Origin: Thozetella sp. PMI_491
Taxonomy: Eukaryota > Ascomycota > Sordariomycetes > Chaetosphaeriales > Chaetosphaeriaceae
Assembly: GCA_021432635.1 (NCBI GenBank)
Contig: MU270071.1
Span: 374,791 to 438,790, forward strand
Reading direction: 5' to 3'
Length of the DNA: 64,000 bases
The notes below the pieces were generated by a model. That model made no database searches. It had not been told where the DNA came from and saw only the letters and a program-made list of their open reading frames with translations. Below, one piece after another: positions 24,861 through 34,585 of the stretch (position 1 is its first letter; each line of letters begins with the position of its first letter). The position numbers and the translations under genes were made by a program.

Positions 24861-26266
24861 TCACTCGGCCTTCTTGGCCGTCTCCCGTAAACCTGGGGCG
24901 GTGGTGCCGGTCATTTGGCTTCCTTTCGTCTCAATCTCGGCAGCCCACAGAGCTGCGCCAACTTCGGGGACCAGCTGTCAGCGTCGTTTGGACAGGTTCC
25001 GGTAGCAGAAGGTAACACTTACCTGCATTAGTGAACGAGAAGAAGACGGATGCGAAGGGGACCATCTCGAGCAGTGTGGCAACGATGCCAAACCTGGCAT
25101 TCCATATTATTAGCAGACGGGCTTTGGACGCGAGTGAGCCTGACGGGAAGCAGCTCTGTAGTACCGGGGTTCGGTAGCTCCACTCGGCCAGAGTGCTGCA
25201 AGAAGCACATCGAAATTAAGTGACGACTCACGACGAGTATGCTCCTTCGTGCTGCTTGACCCATTCGTTCTTTTGAGACGCACTCCAGCGCTTCAGCTGG
25301 AAGTACTAGTGGGCCGCGGTGTCAGTTCTCTCTGGGCATGATACGCTCTAGGGGCCAAAACGAGCCTTACTCTATCATGTACAGACCGTCCCCGAGATCG
25401 CCCTGTTGGCGCATTAGCTAGCTAACATACCGGGGAAAGAGAAGAGATGCATGCTGACCTTGCAAGAGTATGAAGGCGACCGTGCCGACCACGGGAATGA
25501 AGTTCAAGGGCAGATACATTAGGTAGCGAATCAGGGCCTTGGGGCTAAAGCGGTCAAAGGGATTCTTGAGTATCTTCCCGAGGCGCGCTATGGGATCGCC
25601 GCCTGGCTTCAGCTGCCGCCCCTCGCTCACAATGTTGGTAGCGTCTTTGGCGACCAGAGTCCCGTCGAAAGTGTCAAGCAAGGCCTCTTGAAGCATGAAG
25701 TTTCTTGAAACCACATTGATTAGAGTGGAACTCTCGCTGAGGATCAATAGAATAGTGGTAAAAACGGCTAGAGGACCTGACGCGGTTAGCCGCCCGTAAT
25801 ATCATCCAGCAAGAGGGAAATTTGGAAAGCAAATGGTTTACCGTTAACGAAGATCATGACAGCCAGCTGGGGAAGATAGGTGAAGAAAAACATGGCTGCT
25901 ATGACACCGGTAGACAAGGATAGCATGGGAGCCAGTCGGGAGAGCAGAGGTTTCCATAGGGAGCGATGTGCGACGAAGTAGAAGATTCCCTGTGTACAAA
26001 CGACATGAGTACACCGGCGCTTCTTACCTCGGGGGGGCGCGACGAGGAGATGCAAGGTACCTTAATGGGATATAGCTAGGCACTACTCTTAGCAGCATCG
26101 CTGATCAGGATCCTTGCCTTGTCGTAGTCCTCCTTTCTATGCGCTGTTAGCTACGAATAGTCACAGGTAGGTAGCACGGCTCTCGACGGCTAACGGAGAG
26201 GGATGCTACTGACGCAACCTCCTGCGCCTTCTGGCTCACGCTGTCCACAAGCCGCTGGTTGGACAT
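24861..26266 (-). pseudogene. RRT8: RRT8/LDS (EI24) family membrane gene with in-frame TAG
   Basis: The family includes yeast Rrt8, Lds1 and Lds2, lipid-droplet or outer-spore-wall membrane proteins. Eight exons on the minus strand: 26214-26266, 26061-26136, 25842-25989, 25459-25776, 25371-25402, 25232-25305, 25023-25093 and 24861-24961, summing to 873 nt. Every junction keeps phase. Family motifs run in order: GIFYFVAHRSLWKPL, PLAVFTTILLILSESSTL, ALLDTFDGTLVAKDA, IRYLMYLPLNFIPVVGT, YFQLKRWSASQKNEW, FGIVATLLEMVPFAS, FTNAVGAALWAAEIE. At codon 38 (26076-26078) TAG stands where relatives usually have Tyr before LYP, just ahead of the exon 2 donor. No other GT in phase removes it. It may be a recent null allele, a sequence error or a readthrough site (next codon CTA). 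Intron 1 uses a GTCAGT donor; the acceptor of the last intron, CGAAG, is weak. Confidence 0.75.
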
Positions 26267-27087
26267 GTTGATATGCTTGGAGGATCTGGGTTAAGTTCTG
26301 TCCAAAAGTGGTGCTTTCGAATTTTCTGGGTCGAGTTTGACGTGTTGAGGAATGCACGATATTTGTGCAAGCGCCTTGTCTTGCAAGCTTGCGCCTGGGA
26401 GATGGTCTCTGTCGTCATCGACTTGGGCTATGGCGGTAGTCCGTTTGCCAAGACACCAAGGCATGCACGCATTACATAATCTGCTCTAGCTAGGTCCTAT
26501 AGCACCTTCTTCCACTACTTACTTACTCCTGGGTCTAGGCTTAATCTCCCTTAACTTGTTCACAATTGCCATAATTTGGGTACCCACCTACTCTCTTAGG
26601 TAGGCGCAGGGAGCTGCACATACCTACCCTCCCTTCAACAAGCAAACACCGAAGGCAAGCTCCATGCACCTTTGAACCTTTGCGCGTTGTCGATCCACCA
26701 CGACCCTCCGTCTCGCCTCCTATATCAAGGTCGTCAGTCGCCCATGGCTGCTAAGGCTTAGATGCAGCATAGATTGACATCACCCGACGGTCGCTTTGTT
26801 TAATCACGTCTTAGCAGGTCGCTTCTGGATGCGCCCAGAGCCTGCACATTTGGACTTCAACGCTGCACATCCCAACCAGTTGAGGGAGTTTAGCTGCTTT
26901 GGTCATGGCGTCCCTCCTATTAATTAATTTGGATGGTGGAAAAAGAACACAACCCCACTCGGTGGCCGACACCTCTGGCAGACGCTCTACGAAGTATCAG
27001 ACATACCCTACCTATTTCCGAAGTCGCCCACCCCTGCCCGAAAGGTCGTATCGCTGAACTGTCTGTGTTCGTCTTGAGCTCAGCGGC

Positions 27088-27093
27088 CACGTG
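27088..27093. promoter_or_regulatory. CACGTG box upstream of acid phosphatase
   Basis: Palindromic CACGTG, 507 bp before the phosphatase start codon. This is the core recognised by the bHLH phosphate regulators Pho4 (yeast) and NUC-1 (Neurospora). Function here is inferred from position only; any bHLH factor of this class could bind. Confidence 0.45.
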
Positions 27094-27262
27094 CTCCTAG
27101 CAAACGCCGCTTGGCAGTAGACGTTGGTTGAAGCTTTACTAGGGTCGACTAGCTGAGCGCCACCGGCAACCAACTCGATTTAGTGCACCGCGACCCCTGT
27201 TGCGAAGTGGTAGTCACCTTGTAAAGCTAGCAGGCTGGGCGATTGAGACGCCCGAGAAGGAG

Positions 27263-27268
27263 CACGTG
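27263..27268. promoter_or_regulatory. Second CACGTG box upstream of acid phosphatase
   Basis: Palindromic CACGTG in the context GCACGTGC, 332 bp before the phosphatase start. Together with the copy at 27088 it makes a pair 175 bp apart, the arrangement expected of a phosphate-starvation promoter. Confidence 0.5.
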
Positions 27269-27594
27269 CCTGCAGCAGGTCGGTTTGGTCTAGTTGATTC
27301 TTCCCGATGTAGACACCGGGGTCATCACTAATTCCTCGCCCATCATTCGCTACGAGGATGGTTCACTCAGGTTCCCGCATACTCGGAACCCCCCTGTGCG
27401 TTTCTGCTCGCACGACGCAGGTGCCCAATTTCGTGCAAATTAAGGTGGCGGAGGACTGAGGTGGTTCAACTATACGTAGCGCGCTTCGTATCTGGCTATA
27501 ACAAGCAACATGTCTTGCTCCTTGGCTGTTTCGTCCCCAGCTCTGCGTGCCGTAGGATAACGCTCGTTCTGCTTCCCCTTGTATTCGCTCCAGC

Positions 27595-30213
27595 ATGCTC
27601 GCTCTCGCCCTTCTGGCCGGCCTGGCCTGGCCAGCTATCGTCGCTGCCTCTGACCCTCCCTCAAACAGCCAAATCCGCCTCGCCTACAGCGGCCCTACCG
27701 GCATGGTGGTCTCGTGGAACACGGAGGCCAAATTGAACAGCCCCACCGTCTTGTATGGCTTGTCGAAGGACAAACTTATCTACTCGGCTTCTTCCAAGGA
27801 GTCAGTCACGTATCAGTCGTCGCTCACTTATAACAACCATGTCAAGCTGACCGGGCTCTTGCCGGATACCACGTATTACTATATGCCGTCCATGGGCCTC
27901 AGTAATGAGTCCAGCCCCGGCCCTTGGACTTTCAAGACCGCCAAGCCGGCCGGTGATATGTCCCCTTATACAATTGCGTTTACCTGCGACTTGGGCACCA
28001 TGGGTGCGGACGGCCTCACCACGAGCAGTGGTAAGGGGGTCGCAGCTGGCGGCATTCTCAAACCCGGCGAGAAAAATACCATCGACTCGCTGGCCTCGAG
28101 CATCAACACTTATGACTTTGTCGTGCATCCGGGTGATTTGGCCGCAAGTACTCCCTGTCGTCTCTCTTGCCCACTTGGCAGCTCATGGAAACGATGATAA
28201 CTAACCGGATCCAGTACGCCGACTACTTTTTGAAGGAGCAGCTTCAGGGCTTCCTGCCAAACATTTCTGTCTCTGAAGGCTACAAAGTGTATGAGAGAAT
28301 TCTCAATGAATTCTACGATGATATGGAGCGTATTACCGCCACCCGCCCCTATCTTGTTGGGCCTGGAAAGTATGCATGCGACTCACGTCTCCCCATGCCG
28401 CATTACGAGCTAACAGTCTCAAAGTCATGAAGCGAATTGTGACAACGGCGGCACTGGTGGCTACACAGCCGATATTTGTGTTCCTGGTCAGGTAATTAAT
28501 TCTATTGGACACCAAATCGAGAGACCCGCGTTGCATAGGGAGACTGACGAATTCGGCAGACCAATTTTACTGGATACATCAACCATTTCCGGATGTAAGT
28601 GTCCTGTCCCTCTCATACCTTGTTCGGCCTTTGGAATAGCCCTACTAGTATCATACCGGCTTATGAATCCTTGCATTTCCAACCCGAGCCCCACTGACAT
28701 TTAGTTATAGGCCCTCGGACGTCTCTGGTGGCCTTGGAAATTTCTGGTACAGCTTCGACTATGGTTCCGTCCATTATGTGTTCTTCGATACCGAGACAGA
28801 TCTTGGCCACGGCCTCCTTGGACCGGACGAGCCGCCTTCAACGGAGAACTCAGGACCTTTTGGTCTCCTCAATCAACAAATCGACTGGATAACTAAGGAC
28901 CTCGCCGGGGTCGATCGCTGCAAAACTCCATGGGTGATTGCCCTCGGACATCGTCCCTGGTTCAGCTCCGGCTCGGTCTGTGCTAATTGCTCCACGGCTT
29001 TCGCGCCGCTGTTTGAGAAGTACAACGTAGATATGGTCCTGCAGGGTCACTTTCACGTGTACGAGCGTAATTTTCCTACTTTCCAGAATGGCACCAAGGA
29101 TCCCAAGGGGTATAACAACCCTGATACGGTACGTCTCAAAACCTGCCCCTTGCAGAGTCATAGTAGAGCCCCAAACGGATAATCGCAACCGAGGGGCAGG
29201 CACTCATTTTGAGGTCTCTCGTTGTTTTAACTATCGCTTAAAGCAATTACTAACTCTAATGACAGCCTTTCTATGTCATTAACGGGATAGCTGGTCATTA
29301 CGGTATGTGATTTCTTCTCTTTTTGGCATATATGTCTCACGAGCACTGCTTCCGAAACATACCCCTAAGCTCGCATATAAAAGGCAATTACTAACTCAGG
29401 AACCTGCATAGATGGGATGTATGTGCTTACCATCTCGAGAGCTTCGTTCCGAGACTCTTTGTCAAATCCCTAACCACACACACACACACACACATCGAGA
29501 TTGTTGGGAAGCTACCACTATGATAAGAGATGACTAACCGCGTGAAATGTATAGGGATTCCTTCACCCAGCCGCTAAAGTCATACCAGGCCTTTGGGTTA
29601 GATATCAATAACGAGACGTACGGCTGGTCAAGGCTCCATTTCTACAACCAGACTCACCTTAGGCATGAGTTCGTGGCCAGCAATAATGATTCCGTCATCG
29701 ATAGCGTTGTGCTATTCAAGAATCACACCATCTGCGCCGCGGCCCCAACCTCGTCCTCGTCTACCAGCAAGCCGACTGGTTCCGCCACCCCTTCGAGCAT
29801 TGGCTCAGTGAGCCTTGTTACCTCAACCGTCCGCACCACCTCCCTGGTCACGGTTACCAAGTGTCCCGCTACAGTGAAAGATTGCCCTGCAGGCTCGACC
29901 GTGGTTGTTACCAGCACGATTGACCTCTATACGGTATGCAGAACCCCCTCATCCTTGCCCTAGTTGTACATGCCACTGAACCTTTCTGTAGACGGTCTGC
30001 CCTGTCACGCAGGCACAGACTTCGGTCCCCGTGGCTACAGGCACTTCCAAGGTGACCACGCCAGGAGGTGCTGCATCGTCGTCACGACCAGTTGTGACCG
30101 GCTCAGCCAACGCTACAGCGACGACAGTGCCCGTCCGGGCTGCTGGAAGTAGGGTTGGCGGTGGTGTTGCGGCTTTGTGCATAACTGTGCTCACCGCGCT
30201 TGTTCTCCTGTAA
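27595..30213 (+). CDS. Purple acid phosphatase, GPI-anchored type
   Basis: Secreted metallophosphoesterase that frees phosphate from organic esters. Exons: 27595-28143, 28215-28369, 28425-28491, 28560-28594, 28711-29128, 29266-29302, 29412-29418 (7 nt), 29555-29933 and 29992-30213, giving 622 residues. Residues 1-18 form a signal peptide. Residues 20-125 form the Fn3-like N-terminal domain. Metal ligands of the PAP fold are visible: CDLG at about 132, GDLAYAD at 181-187, GNHE at 234-237, GHRPW at 348-352 and GHFHVYER at 381-388. The tail is Ser/Thr-rich and ends in VGGGVAALCITVLTALVLL, a typical GPI-attachment signal. Intron 1 (28144-28214) has a GCAAGT donor, so it is a GC-AG intron. Two CACGTG boxes upstream suggest phosphate control. 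Identification is firm; substrate preference is not determined. Confidence 0.92.
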
Positions 30214-31198
30214 ACGCATGTTGAACATATCGGGGCAAGAAAAGAAGTGCTTGCTTGAAGAAGGAAGCGAAGGAAGCTCGAGGCACTTGCTCTTTATTGC
30301 AACGGAGATAGTACCTCTATAAGCCAATAGTAATATTTGTGACTGGCTTTGGAGTATCAGTGAACGGTAAGGTTTCAGGAAGGGATACTGACCTAAGGGA
30401 GTCGGCTCTTGGCCCAGCTTACCAAAGGAATATAGCTGTCGTAGGCGTGCCATAACTGTACCTAAAGTCGGCTGTAAATCCCAAGGCGGCAGGTAGGTGG
30501 CTAGGGCGACCAGTTGTATAAAAATCTAGCCAACAATCCCCTGCTGTCGAGGTACTAGCCAATGGCCTTGATATACCCGCCAACCCATGGAATTAAGGCC
30601 GCGAAAGTATGCTTCGAAAGGGCCGGCACTGGCGTTTGTCGTAGATGGGGCACAGGCAACAGGAACAGCGTGCATGTCACGCATTGTTACCACATCAGAG
30701 CATACTGTGCACTCACGGTACTGCTCAAGGCGCTGCCAGCATTGGTAAATGAGGAAATGACTTCGAATTAGGCGTTGCTGCAGCATCGCCTTGCTCCCGT
30801 TATGTCTAGGGTCCCTCGTTTCCTCCATTCTCCCCCGACATGAACTCCTGCTATGCAGAGACAACATAACACCAGGGCATTCCCATATATGCCAGCCGGA
30901 TAACCCTTTCATGAAATTATGATACATGTGGATGGACACATTTCCTCCTTCTCTCATCTCCTGGCACCTTGGAGACGAATCCTGACCCCTTGCCGGAAGG
31001 AAAAGAAAAGGAAACCAAACCCCAAAAAGAAAGCCCGGAGGCATCCCTCTATCCCGCTAGTTGCTCTGCCTGGAGTAGAAAGCGAATATCCGCGCGCGCG
31101 GCCCTGGATATGCAGGGGATTATAACAATGACTTTGTGAGAATAAGGAGCGTAGGCGACGAGGGAGCCAGGGCACGCTTTTGCGGCGCCAGCTTGTGT
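30214..31198. other. Convergent intergenic region
   Basis: About 985 bp between the stop codons of the acid phosphatase (+) and GDT1 (-). It probably contains both 3' UTRs. The open frames at 30526-31044 (-) and nearby are short and unrecognised. Confidence 0.5.
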
Positions 31199-32883
31199 CT
31201 ATGTGTAAAAGCCCTCGACCAGGTAAATGACGCCGAAAACCAGGAAAGCAACAGCACCGCCAACCGTGACTGGGCAGGACAGGTTAGTTTGTTTCAAGGC
31301 CTAGGGCTAGCAATAAGGACGATGTAGCACTTACCAACTTTGAGGCTCACTCGGCCCGCAATGGCCCGACCTCCAATGACGGCGACGCCAGTGCAGCAGG
31401 CGTGGCCCAAGACAGCTCCTAGGGTCACCCACCAGTAGTCTTGACCGGCCGCCATCGCAATGGTGGCGATCTGGCTGCGGTCACCCCACTCGCCTAGGAA
31501 CGTCATAACAAACGTCTGGACCCAGGCCGGGCTCAGTAGCAGCGAAAGGAGGTTGTTGAGCCCGGCAAAAAACTCCATGATGCCGCCGCGGCGCGGCGAG
31601 GGGCTTCGGGCGTCGGGGGAAGTTGACGGGCTGCGCGGGGGTGCCGGGAAGCGAGACTTGGAGCGCGACTTGCGGCTCCCAAAGCCCATTTCCAGCTCAT
31701 ACGGGGAGGCGCTCGATCTTCTGCGGTTCTGCTTGCGGGCGAGGTTCTCTTTCTCCTGCAGCTCCATCTCGACCTCTTGCATTTCGGCGGTGACGCCCTC
31801 ATCGGGGCTCATCGCCATGCCTTCCTTAAGCAGGCGAGCACCAAAGACCAGGAACAAGCCAGCCGCTAGGAAGTTGGTGAACCTCTTGGGAATCAGAGTC
31901 GGGACGGCGTGGCCGAGCACAGCGGAGAGGACTGTCATGGTGATAAGAGCGCTGAACGCGGCCGAGAAGACAACCATGCGGTCGTGCTTCATGGCCATGA
32001 GGGCCGCGACGAGGAACGTCTTGTCGCCGACCTCGGAGAAGAGGATCATGGTGAGGGAGAGGAAGAAAGAGTGGAGAGGCTGGATGAGGCCGTCGGCGGC
32101 GGGATCGAGGACCTTTCCGCCCTTGCCGCCCTTGCCTTTCGACACATCGAGATGGTCCTTGTTGGCCGAGTCGGGTACGGGGATGGCCTTGTCGTGCGTC
32201 TTGCTTGGTAGGTCGGTGGGTTTCTGCGGGCCAGGTTAGTTCCGGGAGGATTATAATGGAGGCGCAACACCACCTACCTCGAGTCCTGAGACGTCCTCGT
32301 GCGTCTTGCTATCCGCCTTGGACTTGTCCTTCTTGTCCTCTTTCTGCCCCTTCTCGCCCAAGATCTTCTCCTCCTCACTGTGCGGGAGGGGAGGCGCCTC
32401 CTTGGGGGCCTCAGGCTTGTTCTCGGCTTTCACGCCTGTCATGTCTTCCTGCGACTTGCGCGACTTGTCCTTCTGGCTCACTCCCCCGCCGGTTCCCGTG
32501 GTGCCCTTCTTGGGTTCAGGTCGGTTCTTATCGTCCATGACGCCATCGTTGGACTCGGGGATCTTCACGCCGTCAATCACAGTCGGGTCCTCGGGGCGGT
32601 CCTTGAGCGGGGGGAGGTCCTTTGTCGATTCGGGGCCGCGGAGGTTTTCAATCTCGACGAACGGGCCCGAGTGAGGCTTCCCGTCTTTGCCGTCGACCGG
32701 CGCATCCTTGGTACCGACATCGTACTTCTTGGCGCCAGAGCTCGAGGCCGACGTGTCAAGAGTATCGCGGGCAGCTGTATCCTTGGTTGCAGCGACATTC
32801 GAGGATGATGCTAGGACCGCAGTGGCGGCGAGGGAGGGGATAAGGAGGAGGAGCAAAGGCGATCGGCGCTGTCGCAGTCTCAT
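31199..32883 (-). CDS. GDT1: GDT1/TMEM165 family Golgi cation transporter
   Basis: UPF0016 family: Golgi Ca2+/Mn2+:H+ exchanger needed for Mn-dependent glycosylation. Exons on the minus strand: 32278-32883, 31335-32223 and 31199-31269, summing to 1,566 nt (521 residues). Both copies of the family ion-binding motif E-x-G-D-[KR]-[ST] are present: EVGDKTF in the first half and EWGDRSQ in the second. About six membrane helices are split by a long Arg/Ser/Pro-rich cytosolic loop. Residues 1-25 look like a signal peptide. A highly charged, Lys/Asp/Glu-rich low-complexity segment of about 200 residues precedes the first motif helix, making the protein nearly twice the length of yeast Gdt1 (280). Intron 2 (31270-31334) has donor GTAAGT and branch CTAAC. 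It converges with the acid phosphatase. Identification is firm. Confidence 0.92.
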
Positions 32884-34585
32884 GTTGGCGGCAGGTCGCT
32901 GTCGCTGTCGCTGTCGGTGCGTCAGATGTATCTCGACAGGTTGCAGGCTTGTGCGATCGAACGGCCCGCGATTGGGAATCGGTCGCGGTCGTCAGGTAAG
33001 ATTGCTCGAGAGACGACGAGGACGGGCGTTCGTGTGATGTCTGGCGTGTTTGTAACGCAGAGTCGGAAAAGAACGCAGAACTGATATTAGGTGGCCACTG
33101 CAGAAGACCGGATGACGGTAGACTTGAGGCCAGGGGGTGTCGACGACGCCGGGATTGGCTCTTCCGAACTGCGCGTGGGCTCTAGAGGACGAAGAGAAGC
33201 GTCACGAATACTAAGGAAATGGGTTCGAGCTCAACCGCAAAAAATGAGCAGCAAGAAAGGGAATCGATATTCGAGAAAAGGGGGGGAGAGAAGGTTTTGG
33301 CCGTCGATAAAATTCTGGAGCGAGATGCTTCCCCTGGCTAAGATTTCTTACGTACCTAGGTAGATTCTTGCCAGATGCCAGGTCCAGCGCGCCCAGCGTT
33401 ACATAAGAATCCGACATGCAGGAGAAAGGGCCATTCCTGCACAGCCGTCACCTCCCCAATGGGGTCGGCTGGACTGCCCGCCCTCCAAGTGGGCTCTCTT
33501 CCCGCAGACCGCAGCGCCGCGTTTGACTACCTGACTTACCCCCTACCTAGGCCTGCTGATGGCAAATTACACTTTTCTATTCGAACCTATGCATTGGCGC
33601 GACTCAAATTTCGCCCTTGCAACTGCAAATATCTCGGCTCCGCCGTGCATTGCCAGCCACCGCATCCTTGCAAAATACAGAAAATGTGGGAGAAAAAAAA
33701 TCTAGCTACTGGGCAGAAACCTCTCAGGGGCCTTCGCAGGAACCGGCGACTGGGAGGCCCGCGGCATGGCGCACTGATGGCTCCCTTGCAGCCCAAGTGA
33801 GACGCGGGCGCAGGACGTGTCTTTACACGGTTTACGCGGTCAGATTGAGGTTGGGGTCGAGGGGGGATCAAAGCCAAGCTTTCCCGCCAGCCAGGTAGGT
33901 TTCCCAATCATCCCTGCCACATCAAAGACGCATCAGAACGCATTTAGCCTGTTCAGCGAGGTTTGCTCCCGAGTCAGCCAGCTTTCCCTGATACGTCTTG
34001 CTGCCATATAAATTACTAGATAAGCCAGGACACCCCATTTTTGGAGTTCGGGATCCAGTGCGGCACATAGAGTGCATCTGCTGTTCGTGAGCTCGAAACC
34101 GTGCTATGTCATTGATTGTAGATCCCCTTGGATGCAAAGGCCAGGATGCTGTAAACTATCACAAATCCTTCTCTAGTTCTCTAGCCACGGGTAAAAGAGT
34201 GGTCATTCTGATGCCTATTGCATGCTCCAGTGTGTGCAAGGCTTGTACAGACGTCCAGATATTTCACCTGCGAGCAGAACAAAGGGCAAACACAGCATGC
34301 CTTAGTCGGTACTTGAATAAGTGGTTCCACAGCTCTGAGCATGGGGCAAGCTTGGGTGCTGCCTTCCCCGGGGCCAGAGGTCCACTCGAGGCGCTATCTT
34401 TCCCGCATCACGTGATATATTGGCCCACAACCCTAACCCCGCATCCTCCAGATCATTCTCTCAAACTTCACCAACCTCCATCTCATCGTCCCCTAACCCC
34501 AACCCCAACCCCGGCTCATCGCGCCCTCGCCAACACCATCACCTACAGCGTCGGCACGTCGAGTCAGCGCGTACAGCTTGAAATC
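32884..34585. other. Divergent promoter region GDT1 / TBF1-like gene
   Basis: About 1.7 kb with CCTACGTACCTAGGTAG-like intergenic motifs near 33350 and 33540. Telobox-like CCCTAACCCC motifs and a TCACGTGA box lie in its last 180 bp, listed separately. An open frame at 34106-34753 is just the first TBF1 exon read from an upstream ATG. Confidence 0.5.
34408..34513. promoter_or_regulatory. Telobox-like CCCTAA motifs and E-box upstream of TBF1 homologue
   Basis: AACCCTAACCCC occurs at 34429-34440 and CCCTAACCCCAACCCC at 34491-34506, continuing as AACCCC to 34513. These are the complement of TTAGGG-type telomere repeats, the class bound by telobox Myb proteins. A TCACGTGA palindrome (Cbf1-type E-box) lies just before them at 34408-34415. 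The whole cluster is 73-178 bp before the start codon of the telobox-protein gene, hence possible autoregulation. Binding is inferred. Confidence 0.55.

Larger units (their letters stand above)
26267..27594. other. Divergent promoter region, RRT8-like / acid phosphatase
   Basis: About 1.3 kb between divergent genes. It contains CCTACCT and AGGTAGG palindrome-like stretches around 26580-26640, common in intergenic DNA of these fungi, and two CACGTG boxes on the phosphatase side, listed separately. No gene is visible. Confidence 0.5.
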
